Assembly: GCA_946480925.1 (NCBI GenBank)
Contig: CAMLLU010000013.1
Span: 1 to 64,000 of the forward strand
Reading direction: 5' to 3'
Source: an uncultured Rivibacter sp.
GTDB taxonomy: Bacteria; Pseudomonadota; Gammaproteobacteria; Burkholderiales; Burkholderiaceae
Length of the DNA: 64,000 bases
In this document: piece after piece, positions 43,259-51,919 of the stretch
Layout of the letters: each line of letters opens with the position of its first letter
Numbering within the stretch: position 1 is the first letter of the stretch
The notes under the pieces: generated by a model
Database searches by the model: none
What the model saw: only the letters and a program-made list of their open reading frames with translations
Told to the model about the DNA's origin: nothing
Program-made: the position numbers and the translations under genes

Positions 43259-44005
43259 CTATTCAGGCAGGCTCAGCTCTTCGTGGTGGCTCGAGGCTCC
43301 TTGCTTCCAGTAGGCCGCGATGCGTGCGTCTTGCCGTGGGTGCGACTTGTCCACCAGCACGATCTGCCGGGCGCGCGCCATCGCCGAGGCTTCGCCGGCA
43401 CACCACGCGAAGCCCTGCCCGGGCGGCAGCGTGAGCGCCTCCAGTGCCGAGAGCCATTCGTCGCTGGTGCTCACCCACTGCAGCGACAGGTCGGCGGCGC
43501 TGCCGAGCTCGCGGCGGTCAGCCGCGTCGGCCACCTGCAGCAGCACGATGGCCTGGGTGCCTGCCGGCAGCTCTTCGAGGCGGCGGTGCACGGCAGGCAG
43601 TGAGCTTGCATCGCCGGCCAGCAGGTGCCAGTCGTAGTCCACCGGCACGACCATCGAACCGCGCGGCCCGCCGATCACGGCGCGCTGGCCCACGCGGGCC
43701 TGCCGCGCCCATTCGGAAGCCTGGCCGTGACCGTGCAACGCGAATTCGATGGTGAGCTCGCGCCGCGCGCGGTCGAAGTGGCGCGGCGTGTAGTCGCGGC
43801 GGATGATCTCGCCCGTGCCGTCTTCGAACATGAACTTCACGTGGTCGTCGAAGCCGTCGGACACGAAGTCGGCGAGGTCGTCGCCGCTGAAGGTGATGCC
43901 CACGAAGCCCGTGCCGACGGGCTGCACGCGGGCTACCTGCACGTCGCGCCGCTTGAGTTCATGGCGCACGCGCTGCACGCGGCGGGTGGTGGAATGGGAG
44001 TCCAT
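43259..44005 (-). CDS. Siderophore-interacting protein (FAD-linked ferric-siderophore reductase type)
   Basis: A 248-residue protein of the SIP/ViuB family within the ferredoxin-reductase superfamily. The FAD-binding motif is IIRRDYTPRHFDRARRELTI (RxYTxR). HGHGQASEWARQARVGQRAV and IGGPRGSMVVP follow, and the NAD(P)-binding part contains HLLAGDASSLPAVHRRLEEL, GFAWCAGEASAMARARQIVL and AYWKQG. These enzymes release iron from ferric siderophores in the cytoplasm. No siderophore receptor is near. The start at 44005 is chosen over 44035 because the longer form would overlap a probable operator. It diverges from the marR gene over 35 bases, so the regulator probably controls it. Confidence 0.9.
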   Translation of the reverse strand: MDSHSTTRRVQRVRHELKRRDVQVARVQPVGTGFVGITFSGDDLADFVSDGFDDHVKFMFEDGTGEIIRRDYTPRHFDRARRELTIEFALHGHGQASEWARQARVGQRAVIGGPRGSMVVPVDYDWHLLAGDASSLPAVHRRLEELPAGTQAIVLLQVADAADRRELGSAADLSLQWVSTSDEWLSALEALTLPPGQGFAWCAGEASAMARARQIVLVDKSHPRQDARIAAYWKQGASSHHEELSLPE

Positions 44006-44021
44006 GCCGGTTCTCGTATTG

Positions 44022-44067
44022 GTTGATAATGTCATCCATCATGCGAAAACAAGTTGACCATGTCAAC
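44022..44067. promoter_or_regulatory. Two operator-like palindromes between the SIP and marR genes
   Basis: GTTGATAATGTCATC (44022-44036) and GTTGACCATGTCAAC (44053-44067) agree at 12 of 15 positions. The second is a perfect 6-3-6 inverted repeat. Their starts are 31 bases apart, close to three helical turns, so two dimers would bind the same face. One site fills the intergenic gap and the other lies over marR codons 5-9, suiting autorepression and control of the SIP gene. Confidence 0.6.
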
Positions 44068-44532
44068 AAAGTGGGCGCTGCAGCTCCTGTGGCTGCCGCT
44101 GCCGCCCCCGACGACGTGCTGGAGCTCATCCACGCCGTGATGCACCTGTACCGCGCGCGCCAGTACCGCGAGGTGCGTGCCGGGCCGCACGAGCTCACGC
44201 ACATGGAAGGCAAGGTGCTCGGCTTCTTCGCGCGCCACCCGGGGGCCACGCAGCGCGAGCTGGCCGAGCATTCGGGGCGCGACAAGGGCCAGCTCGCGCG
44301 CCTGATCGGCTCGCTGAAGGAACGCGGCCTGCTGGAAGCGCAGGTCGATGAAGCAGACCGCCGCAGCGTGCGGCTGCAGCTCACGGCCGAGGCGCAGGCG
44401 GCCCACCAGACGCTGATGCGCCAGAGCCGGCGCCTGGCCAAGGCGGCCGTGGCCGGCATGAGCGACGAAGAGCGGCGCCAGCTCGTGGAGCTGCTGAACA
44501 AGGTGCGCGCCAACATCGAAGACGCGGGTTGA
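44041..44532 (+). CDS. MarR-family transcriptional regulator
   Basis: A 163-residue winged-helix regulator. The core is LTHMEGKVLGFFARHPGATQ, RELAEHSGRDKGQLARLIGS, LKERGLLEAQVDEADRRSVR (recognition helix and wing with the DxRS motif) and LQLTAEAQAAHQTLMRQ, all MarR hallmarks. The ligand is unknown. It diverges from the siderophore-interacting gene, with paired palindromes in the shared control region, one of them inside its own first codons. The start at 44041 (MRKQVDHVNK) is preferred; an in-frame ATG at 44023 would extend into the first operator. Downstream lies an efflux-gene fragment on the other strand. Confidence 0.88.
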   Translation: MRKQVDHVNKVGAAAPVAAAAAPDDVLELIHAVMHLYRARQYREVRAGPHELTHMEGKVLGFFARHPGATQRELAEHSGRDKGQLARLIGSLKERGLLEAQVDEADRRSVRLQLTAEAQAAHQTLMRQSRRLAKAAVAGMSDEERRQLVELLNKVRANIEDAG

Positions 44533-44542
44533 CGCGCCGGGC

Positions 44543-44761
44543 TCAGCTCACTGCTGCCGTGTCGCGCCAGCCGCCGCCCAGCGCCTTGAACAGCGTGATG
44601 CGGTTCGACTGCTCGGCCAGCTTCAGCGCGATGAGCGACTGCTGCGCGGCGAGCCGTTCGCCGAGCGAGCCGCGCACGGCCGGTGCGTTGGCCACTTCGC
44701 GGAAGGCCGTCTGCAGTGTCTTCTCGTAGGTGGCCACCCGGTGTCGCGCGTGACTTCGGCC
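44543..44761 (-). pseudogene. Duplicated 3' fragment of the efflux outer-membrane factor gene
   Basis: From 44562 to 44761 the sequence is a near copy of 50514-50831, the 3' end of the NodT-type gene. It encodes [16 protein letters not shown], then [20 protein letters not shown]. An internal 117-base segment is missing between two CTGCTGCG repeats of the parent, and one further base is lost near 44739, so it is not functional. Both copies have the same orientation and flank the type VI effector cassette as direct repeats. Confidence 0.85.
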
Positions 44762-44765
44762 CGCA

Positions 44766-45770
44766 TCAACCGCCCTCGGCTTTGCCGGCGCGGCGCACTT
44801 TGCGGCGTTGCATCTTGCCGTGCTGGGGCACCGTCACGTCGAGGGGCGCCCCCACGCTGGCAAGGATCTCCGCCGGCCAGCGCGGCTCGCGCCGTGCCTT
44901 GATGGCCAGCCAGCGGATCAGGCCGCAGGCGGCCGTGAAGGGCAGCGCCACGAGAAAGAACACGGCAACGGGCGCGGTGAACCACCACGCACCGCTGAAG
45001 TCCGAGCCGGTGATCCAGCCACGGGCGCCGGGCATGAGCAGCGGCTGCATGAAGCCGAGGCCCTGCCAGAGGGTTTCGGTGCGGGCGACGTAGACCTTGT
45101 CGCCCGGCGCAAGGTGCGGCCCCTCGCCCTTCATGAAGCGGCGCAGGTGCTCCCACAGCATCAGCACCGGCTCGGTGCCCCAGGGGTTGCCCAAACCCAC
45201 GCCGAAGCGGGCGCGGACCTTGGTGCTGCCCGGTGCCTCCAGCACCGCCAGCGTGAGTGCGTAGTCCTTGCGCGGCACGCCGGCGCCGCCGACCTGCGTG
45301 ATCTCCACCACCTCGGCGCGGATGCAGGCCCAGTCGAAGCTGTCCACGCGCGAGCCGGCCCGCCACTTCCACAGCTGCCACCATCGCGGTCGCTCGGAAA
45401 CGAAGAGGTGGACCTTGTGGGCGGCGCGGTCGAACAGGACGGGTTCGTGGCGGTGGCCGATGAGGTCGGTGCGGAGCATGCCGAGAGACGCAACGGTAAT
45501 CGCTAGGGTGAAAAGAAAGCCCAAGCCCAGTCGATCAGCAGCTACATCACTCCAAAGAAAAAGGACTCCAAACGACAACACCATCGTTGCCATGATGGCT
45601 AACTGCCCCGTCATAGCCCCCGGCTCGTCAATCAGGCTGATGCCGTTCTTGTAGAGCGCATGAACGCAGCCGTGGGTGCTCGTGCCGTAGCTCACCGTGT
45701 GCTGGGCCGCCGGCAGCACGATGTGCGGCAGCGGGTTGGGCGGGTCGAGCCGCTCGGTGGTGGCGTCCAT
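44766..45770 (-). CDS. DUF6708-like membrane protein of the type VI effector cassette
   Basis: A 334-residue membrane protein, last gene of the cassette. One hydrophobic region (LAIMATMVLSFGVLFLW, LGFLFTLAITVASLGM, about residues 55-95) and another near 265-295 (WWFTAPVAVFFLVALPFTAA) bracket a soluble part with VLFDRAAHKVHLFVSERPRWWQLWKW. The family is found downstream of VasX/BTH_I2691-type effectors, so it may be the immunity protein or an accessory; I favour immunity because the effector has pore-forming features. The start overlaps the effector stop (TGATG). The stop is only 5 bases from the duplicated efflux fragment. Confidence 0.72.
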   Translation of the reverse strand: MDATTERLDPPNPLPHIVLPAAQHTVSYGTSTHGCVHALYKNGISLIDEPGAMTGQLAIMATMVLSFGVLFLWSDVAADRLGLGFLFTLAITVASLGMLRTDLIGHRHEPVLFDRAAHKVHLFVSERPRWWQLWKWRAGSRVDSFDWACIRAEVVEITQVGGAGVPRKDYALTLAVLEAPGSTKVRARFGVGLGNPWGTEPVLMLWEHLRRFMKGEGPHLAPGDKVYVARTETLWQGLGFMQPLLMPGARGWITGSDFSGAWWFTAPVAVFFLVALPFTAACGLIRWLAIKARREPRWPAEILASVGAPLDVTVPQHGKMQRRKVRRAGKAEGG

Positions 45771-48700
45771 CAATCCTCCACCCACACGTCACCGCTGGCC
45801 TCGGGCCGCCAGCCTCGTATCTGGTCCTTGGACCGGTACAGCGAGAACTTCAGCCGCACGGCCTTTGCTCCATCGGGTACCTGGAGCTTGAGTTCGGTGA
45901 CGTGGACGCCCTTGTCTGCCTCGCCCTTGTCGGTGCTGGGCTTGTGCTCTGGCAACAGCCCGTCGTGCAGCTTGGCGAGCGGCTTGCCGTTGATTGCGTC
46001 GAAGCCTTCGACCTCGGCCATCACCACCGCAGCCGGCTCGGGCTTGAACAGCCGCACGCGGACCGTGAGCCCGTCGGGCCCCATGCGGTCGTGCCACTCC
46101 AGCTCGGCCTTGGCGCCGATCGCCAGCGCGCCGAGGAAGGCGGTTTCTTCCTCGATGCTCTGGAACTTGCCCAGTTGCGGGTGGCCTTTGCCGAAGAAGC
46201 TGCGTCGCAGGAAGATTTCGTTGTCGTCGTCTTCGAGGTACAGCGCGTAAAGGGACCAGGCGACTCCGCCGATCCATAGCGCGAGGCCTACCCCGGTGAG
46301 ACAGCGGCCAAGTTGCACTGGCGCAATGCTGCGAGCAAGTATGCGGACAACTGCTTCTTGGCCGTAGTGGGCCAGAACGCGGGCGCGGTGGGCGTACCAC
46401 GCGCCTGCGGCAAGGCTGGCCAGCCCTCCGAAGTAAAGCGCCCGAGCATCCGAGTAAGCAGCAGCTGCGTCGTCGTCACCTTGTGCACTCTTGTACTGCA
46501 CTCGGCACCACACTACCGCCGCATCAAACCCCGCCCCCGCCGCCAGCATCAACCCCGCCGCAAACCGCAGCCAAAGATGCGCCGGCAGGCTGGCCAACAC
46601 CGCTGCCGCGGGTGGGCCCTGCGTGGCCTTCTCGGCCGCGGGCGCCAGCAGCAGCGCGCCGATCTCCACCGCCGCGCCCATGACGCCGGCCAGCGAGCCC
46701 AGTGCCGAGAACGCGGCATCGGTCTGTTCCGTGCCGCCCTTCTTCTGCAGGTCTTCCCAGCTCTGCGCCAGCGCCCACCACTGCAGCACCAGCCCCGCGG
46801 CGTTGAGCCCGGTGGCCGTGCTCGCCATCGCGCGTGCCTTGTTGGCGGGCACGTATTCACGCACGACGGCCTTCGCCAGGCTTTCGGGCACGCGCACCGT
46901 CTCGGCGGGCCTGCCGAACAGGCCGGGGCTCACGATGTCGAGCATCTTTTCGCCGCGTGCCTGTGCCGCCTGGGCGAGTTGCCGCTCGTCGAGCACCAGC
47001 ATCACGGTGGTGTCGATTTCGGCGGTGTTGCGGGTCAGCAGCGGCTTGAGTTCTGCTCGCGTGGCCTTGGCCGCCTTGCGGGCCTGCTTGCCGGTGACCT
47101 CGCGTTTGTCCACGTCCAGCGCCGGGCCGGCGAGGCTGAGTTCAGTGAGCGCTTCGGCAAAGGCGCCGGCCTTCCACTTCACGCCCAGCACGTACTGGCG
47201 CTGGCCGGTTTCCAGGAACCGCGCAAACCCCGCGGCGCGCGCCCACACCACTTGCTTCCTGGCTGCGTCGGCCAGGGCCACCTGCAGGCCGCGCTGCTGT
47301 GCCTGGGCCGGCAGCAGCGCCGCTTCCTGCATGCGCTGGGTGACCTGATAGGCGGTTTGCAGCAGCACGGCGCTGGAGGCGGCGGCCTGTTCGCGCACGT
47401 GCGCCCAGGCTTCGGTGAATTCCGTCCACGCGGCCTGGCCGGCCAGCACCACGTCGTACAGGTCGGCCTGGGTGCCGGGGTCGTTCACGGCCTTGTCCAG
47501 CAGCTTGTTCAGGCCCAGCTCGCCCAGCATCGCCTGTGCGATGTAGTGGCCCTTCTGGCGCTCGTCTTTCTTGAACAGCTCGACCAAATGCCTGAGGCTG
47601 GCGTCGGAGCAGGCGCCGCCGCCGTAGCAGGTGGCCAGGGCCTGCAGCCTCGAGGCGAGTTCCTGCACGTCGCGCTTCAGCTCTTCGGGCTTGCGTCTGG
47701 CCTGTTGCAGGGCGGCCGCGTCGTCGAAGTCGTAGCACAGCATGGCGTGCAGGGCAGGGCTTTGCAGCCAGCGCACGTAGTCGGCATCGCGCGCCTGCAA
47801 GCGCTGGAGCCAGCCTTCTTCCTGCGTCTTCCACTTCTGGCTGGTTTGTTCGATGGCGTGCCAGTCGAGGTGCTGGTGGTAGCGCTCGATGCGGCCCTTG
47901 GAGCCGGCGGCAGCCAGGCCTTCGATGCCTTGCCTGACGGCTTTTTCGGGGAACGTGATGCGGTAGCGCTCGGGCGTGCCGGGCAGCTTTTCGTAGGTGG
48001 TGCCGGGCGGGTTGACGGGCTGGCCGCTGCGCCGTTCCTGTGCCTGTATCTGCTGGTACTCGAAGGCGCTGATGACGTGCCGGGTGCGGTACAGGCCGTG
48101 GTCGAGTCGGTCCTGGTGTGTCTTGCGTTCCTCGTCCTTGACCCACTCGCGGATGTAGCCGGCGTGCAGGAGCGACTGGCGCTGCCACGGGCGCTGCGGG
48201 TCGGCGTTGCGTCCGCTGGCGTCCGGGCCGCCGGCCATCCAGCCCTGGTGCCCGCGCAGCGTGCGCAGCCGCAGGGTGTTGTGCGCGTCGGCCACGCCTT
48301 CGGCGTCCGGCAGCATCACGATCAACGTCTTGTTCTCGTAGAGCCGGGGGTGGTTGCCGGGCGAAAGGGCCAGTTCCAACTGGCGCACGCGCTGCGCAAA
48401 GCCGGTGGCCTGGCCGAAGCGGTCTTTGGTGAGCGGGTGCGGCGCCTCGGCGAAGGCCTTGCCGAAACCGAGGCTGGGCCAGGCCGGCACCACCGCGCCT
48501 TCAGGCCGGGCGCAGTATTCGACGACGTTGGCCCGCAGGGATGCTTCGTTCAGCGGCAAGGCCCCCTGGGTCGGCAACTGGCCTGCGACGATGGCCTTGG
48601 GGTTGACTTCGATACCGCGTACCGAGCGCAGCCGGGTCTTGAGGGGTTTGCCGTCGGCGCCGTCGATCTCCACTTCGGGGTTGTCTGCGTAGCGCTGCAG

Positions 48701-49252
48701 CGCGGCTCCCGTCCACAGGCGCGGGCTGAAGGCCAGCCATACGCGGTTGGCGTTGCGTGCGCCGTAGATGCCGATGAGATGCGCCGGCACGTTGGCCGCG
48801 CCTTGCGGGCACAGCTTGGCCGGCGGGGCGGTGGAGAACGCGCTTTGGTGCTGCTGCTCGTACTTGGCGCGATCCACCTGGTGGAGCAGCTTGCGCGCCA
48901 GGCCGTTGGGCATGATCTGCCAAACGTCCCAGGTCTGCCAGTCGGCGTAGTGGAGGTAGACGTAGCCTGTGCGTGCCAGGCGCGCCACTGGGCGGGTGGC
49001 TGCACGCGGCAGTTCCGTGAAGGCCTTGTCGAAGCCGGGCGCCCAGGCGTAGCCGGCTTCCCTGAGGGCGTTTTCGTGCTCGGCGGCCACTACTGATGGC
49101 AGCGTGACGAGCAACTGCAGTTCGTAGCGTGCGCAAGGCTGGCAGGGGGCCTTGGGGTCGTGGCACGGCTTGCCGCCCAATGCCTTGGCGAGGGCGGCGA
49201 CGTGGCTGGGCGCAGCCGTGGGTGCCGCAACTGGCGGTGCGATCGTGGTCAA
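45770..49252 (-). CDS. Type VI secretion effector, VasX/BTH_I2691-like, pore-forming type
   Basis: A 1160-residue protein. The N-terminal part has a Cys cluster (CHDPKAPCQPC) and the VasX-N-terminal-like pattern AATRPVARLARTGYVYLHY, then WQIMPNGLARKL. A long helical middle follows. Between about 790 and 1010 there are five hydrophobic segments, including LGSLAGVMGAAVEIGALLLA, LWLRFAAGLMLAAGAGF and GVGLALWIGGVAWSLYALYL, and a soluble C-terminus. This is the organisation of type VI effectors that insert in the target inner membrane. The upstream DUF4123 gene (ATGA overlap) encodes the usual loading adaptor and the downstream gene a membrane protein, typical of such cassettes. No vgrG is present, so delivery must use a VgrG encoded elsewhere. 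Confidence 0.8.
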   Translation of the reverse strand: MTTIAPPVAAPTAAPSHVAALAKALGGKPCHDPKAPCQPCARYELQLLVTLPSVVAAEHENALREAGYAWAPGFDKAFTELPRAATRPVARLARTGYVYLHYADWQTWDVWQIMPNGLARKLLHQVDRAKYEQQHQSAFSTAPPAKLCPQGAANVPAHLIGIYGARNANRVWLAFSPRLWTGAALQRYADNPEVEIDGADGKPLKTRLRSVRGIEVNPKAIVAGQLPTQGALPLNEASLRANVVEYCARPEGAVVPAWPSLGFGKAFAEAPHPLTKDRFGQATGFAQRVRQLELALSPGNHPRLYENKTLIVMLPDAEGVADAHNTLRLRTLRGHQGWMAGGPDASGRNADPQRPWQRQSLLHAGYIREWVKDEERKTHQDRLDHGLYRTRHVISAFEYQQIQAQERRSGQPVNPPGTTYEKLPGTPERYRITFPEKAVRQGIEGLAAAGSKGRIERYHQHLDWHAIEQTSQKWKTQEEGWLQRLQARDADYVRWLQSPALHAMLCYDFDDAAALQQARRKPEELKRDVQELASRLQALATCYGGGACSDASLRHLVELFKKDERQKGHYIAQAMLGELGLNKLLDKAVNDPGTQADLYDVVLAGQAAWTEFTEAWAHVREQAAASSAVLLQTAYQVTQRMQEAALLPAQAQQRGLQVALADAARKQVVWARAAGFARFLETGQRQYVLGVKWKAGAFAEALTELSLAGPALDVDKREVTGKQARKAAKATRAELKPLLTRNTAEIDTTVMLVLDERQLAQAAQARGEKMLDIVSPGLFGRPAETVRVPESLAKAVVREYVPANKARAMASTATGLNAAGLVLQWWALAQSWEDLQKKGGTEQTDAAFSALGSLAGVMGAAVEIGALLLAPAAEKATQGPPAAAVLASLPAHLWLRFAAGLMLAAGAGFDAAVVWCRVQYKSAQGDDDAAAAYSDARALYFGGLASLAAGAWYAHRARVLAHYGQEAVVRILARSIAPVQLGRCLTGVGLALWIGGVAWSLYALYLEDDDNEIFLRRSFFGKGHPQLGKFQSIEEETAFLGALAIGAKAELEWHDRMGPDGLTVRVRLFKPEPAAVVMAEVEGFDAINGKPLAKLHDGLLPEHKPSTDKGEADKGVHVTELKLQVPDGAKAVRLKFSLYRSKDQIRGWRPEASGDVWVED

Positions 49253-50289
49253 GCGGGGATCCCCGTCGTGCTTTCAGTGAGTCGATGCCCGGCTTCTGGC
49301 AGCCATCGCTGCCAGAAGTCTTGCGGCAACTGTTGCAGGTGCAGAGTGAAGGGCGGCCCCTGGTCGCGGGCGCATTCCAGCAATGCCTGCCACTGTTGCG
49401 TCTGCGTGGCACCCGCCAGCAGGGAGGCCGCAGTGAGTGCATAAACGGGCACTTCGCTGTCCGGCAAGTCGAGGCGCTGTGCCTCCTGCAAATGCAGGTG
49501 CAGCCGATGCTCCGCATCAGCCGGCAGGCATGGGACGTGGTGCTGCGCCAGTTGGCGCCAGGCGGCCAACAGCTCTTGCACCAGCGGGATGTTTCGCAGC
49601 ACGGCGGCCTGGGCTGCATCCAGCTCTGCCGGTTGCGGCGCCGGATCGCTGCCGTCCGTGGCGGTGAAGGCATGCACCTGGCCTGCAGCGTCGGACGCCA
49701 CCCACGCGCCAGTGCCCAGCAGCGCGGCGCGTTGCTCAAGGCTCAGCAGCGGCCACAGGCTGCACAGCACCTGGGGCTGCGTCCAGCGCACCCACTGCCG
49801 CTGCCGGGGGCGGCGCCCTTCATCGGTCACCCAGCCGGCCGAGAAGCTGGCGATGCGCCGTGCCAGCTGCGCTGCGCTCTCTTCGCTGACGATCCAGCCG
49901 CCTATCGAGCCCGCAGCCAGTTCGGGATCGGCGTTGTCGAGGTGCGCGTCAGCCCGTGCGCCGAGTGCTGCTTCGGCGTGTGCCTGGCCGATGCTGGTCT
50001 CCAGCAACGGGTCATCGAGCGCGGCGTCGTGTTCCAGCAGGTAAGGCGCCACGCGACGGGTGTCCAGCGTGATGAGGCTCGGCAGGCCGTCGTCTGGGGG
50101 GCGGATCGCGGCGATGTGGTTCGGAATGCGGATGCGAGCGGCATCTCGCCGTGCATCGGCGGCTTCGGGCACCGGATCGTGCAACTCCGGGGTGTAGAGC
50201 AAGTGCAGGTGGGCGCCGGGCCGCATGGCTTTGGAGAGCTTGAGGGCAGCCAGTACCTGTTCACGGAACTTCGTGTGCGGCATGCTCAT
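49249..50289 (-). CDS. DUF4123 type VI secretion adaptor
   Basis: A 346-residue cytoplasmic protein. The conserved DUF4123 block is RQRQWVRWTQPQVLCSLWPL, then LSLEQRAALLGTGAWVAS, preceded by LITLDTRRVAPYLLE. Proteins of this family (Tap/TEC) load a cognate effector on VgrG. A helical C-terminal domain (residues about 240-346) would bind the effector encoded next. The start at 50289 (MSMPHTKF) is chosen because its ATG overlaps the stop of a 44-residue ORF as ATGA; the open frame continues upstream to 50514 into the efflux gene without a better site. It overlaps the effector gene by 4 bases, so expression is coupled. Confidence 0.78.
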   Translation of the reverse strand: MSMPHTKFREQVLAALKLSKAMRPGAHLHLLYTPELHDPVPEAADARRDAARIRIPNHIAAIRPPDDGLPSLITLDTRRVAPYLLEHDAALDDPLLETSIGQAHAEAALGARADAHLDNADPELAAGSIGGWIVSEESAAQLARRIASFSAGWVTDEGRRPRQRQWVRWTQPQVLCSLWPLLSLEQRAALLGTGAWVASDAAGQVHAFTATDGSDPAPQPAELDAAQAAVLRNIPLVQELLAAWRQLAQHHVPCLPADAEHRLHLHLQEAQRLDLPDSEVPVYALTAASLLAGATQTQQWQALLECARDQGPPFTLHLQQLPQDFWQRWLPEAGHRLTESTTGIPA

Positions 50290-50420
50290 GCAGCGCTGCC
50301 ACTCTGGCCGGGCCCTTCGTGAAACTCCGTCGCGATGCACAGGCCGACGTTGCGCTGGTATCGAACACAGGATGGATCGATTGCCCACTCGACCGGATTC
50401 GATCGCCGTGTATTTGTCAT
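50286..50420 (-). CDS. 44-residue ORF leading the type VI effector cassette
   Basis: A short ORF beginning MTNTRRSNPVEWAIDPSCV, with a good ribosome site (CAGGGAG, 6 bases before ATG at 50420) and a stop that overlaps the DUF4123 start as ATGA. The codon pattern and coupling suggest a translated gene. It has no signal peptide or membrane helix and two Cys residues. It could be a small structural or adaptor piece of the cassette, or the 3' remnant of a longer lost gene. No family recognised. Confidence 0.5.
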   Translation of the reverse strand: MTNTRRSNPVEWAIDPSCVRYQRNVGLCIATEFHEGPGQSGSAA

Positions 50421-50494
50421 CTGCCACTCCCTGGAAGATTTGTTTCAGTTTTTGGACGCTCCCGAGTCTAAACGTCGTGCCTGTGGCTTCTTCT

Positions 50495-51919
50495 TCACGA
50501 AGCGGCAGTCCCATCGCGCCAGCCGCCGCCCAGCGCCTTGAACAGCGTGATGCGGTTCGACTGCTCGGCCAGCTTCAGCGCGATGAGCAACTGCTGCGCT
50601 GCATAGAGCGAGCGCTGCGCGTCCAGCACCTCGAGATAGCTGCTGGCGCCGCCGCGAAAGCGCGCCGTCGAAAGCTCCAGGCTCTTTGCGTTGGCATCTA
50701 CCAGCGCCTGCTGCGCGGCGAGCCGCTCGTCGAGGGAGCCGCGCACGGCCAGCGCGTCGGCCACTTCGCGGAAGGCCGTCTGCAGCGTCTTCTCGTAGGT
50801 GGCCACGCGGATGTCGCGCGTGACTTCGGCCGAGCGCAGGTTGGCCTGGTTGGCACCGGCATCGAAGATCGGCAGCGTGATGGACGGCGCGAACGACCAC
50901 GCGCCCCCCTTGAACAGATCCGTCAGGCTGCGGCTCGCGGTGCCGGCTGCGGCCGTGAGGCTGATGCGCGGGAAGAACGCCGCGCGCGCCGCGCCGATGT
51001 CGGCATAGGCCGCCTTCAGCAGGTGCTCGGCTGCCAGCACGTCGGGGCGCTGCTGCAGCACGCTGGAGGGCAGGCCTTCGGGCACGCTGAAGAGCACTGC
51101 GGCGGTGCCGTCGCCCGCTGGCTGCGGCAGCAGGCTTTCGGGCACGGGCGCACCGGCCAGCAGGTCGAGGGCGTTGCGGTCCTGCTTCACCTGGCTTTCG
51201 TAGGCGGCCACGTTGCCGCGTGCGGTCTCGACACTGGTCTGGGCCTGCGCCAGCGTGAGGCCCGAGGCTGCGCCGAGCTCGCGCTGGCGCGCGGTCATGG
51301 TGTAGCTGTCCTGCTGGCTCTTCAGCGTTTCGCGGGCGAGTTCGAGCTGGGCCTGGTCGGCCGCCAGCGTGAGCCAGGCGTTGGCCACTTCGGCCACCAG
51401 TGCGAGCCGGGTGCTGCGTTGTGCCTCCTCGGTGTTGAGAAAGCTTTCGAGCGCTGCGTCCTTGAGGTTGCGCACGCGGCCGAAGAGGTCCAGCTCGTAG
51501 GCGGCGGCACCGAGTTCCACGCTGTATTGCCGGGTGTGCGTGACGAGGCCGGTGTTGCTGGCCTCGGCCGGTGTGCGCGAAGCGCTCATGCCGGCCGACG
51601 CATTGACGGTGGGCCATTGCGATGCCGCCGTGATGCGATAGCTGGCACGCGCCTGCTCGATGTTGAGCACGGCGATGCGCAGGTCGCGGTTGTCGGCGAG
51701 CGCGAGGTCGATCACGCCGCGCAGCCGGTCGTCGGTCACCACGTCGCGCCAGCCGAGCTCGGCCGAAAAGGCCTGCCCGGCCGGGGCAGAGGCTGCCTGC
51801 GGCCACGCCTTGGGCAGGGGTGCGGCCGGCGTGTCGTAGCGCGGCGCGAGGTTGGTGCAGGCTGCGAGCAGCGCGGCCGCCGCCATGGCAGAGAACTTGA
51901 AGCAGGTCGTTTTCATCAT
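50495..51919 (-). CDS. Outer-membrane efflux factor, NodT/OprM type lipoprotein
   Basis: A 474-residue outer-membrane channel of the RND operon. The signal peptide carries a lipobox ([15 protein letters not shown], acylated Cys). Two OEP repeats follow: [40 protein letters not shown], and in the second half [40 protein letters not shown] and [20 protein letters not shown]. The protein trimerises to a TolC-like tunnel. The start at 51919 overlaps the pump-gene stop (TGATG); the frame stays open far upstream but that part is antisense to the pump gene. Its 3' 318 bases are duplicated in decayed form at 44562-44761. Confidence 0.92.
   Translation of the reverse strand: MMKTTCFKFSAMAAAALLAACTNLAPRYDTPAAPLPKAWPQAASAPAGQAFSAELGWRDVVTDDRLRGVIDLALADNRDLRIAVLNIEQARASYRITAASQWPTVNASAGMSASRTPAEASNTGLVTHTRQYSVELGAAAYELDLFGRVRNLKDAALESFLNTEEAQRSTRLALVAEVANAWLTLAADQAQLELARETLKSQQDSYTMTARQRELGAASGLTLAQAQTSVETARGNVAAYESQVKQDRNALDLLAGAPVPESLLPQPAGDGTAAVLFSVPEGLPSSVLQQRPDVLAAEHLLKAAYADIGAARAAFFPRISLTAAAGTASRSLTDLFKGGAWSFAPSITLPIFDAGANQANLRSAEVTRDIRVATYEKTLQTAFREVADALAVRGSLDERLAAQQALVDANAKSLELSTARFRGGASSYLEVLDAQRSLYAAQQLLIALKLAEQSNRITLFKALGGGWRDGTAAS

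Noticed and set aside
46313..49096. Long open frame (927 codons) on the plus strand
   Set aside because: Antisense to the type VI effector gene; low-complexity translation and no ribosome site.
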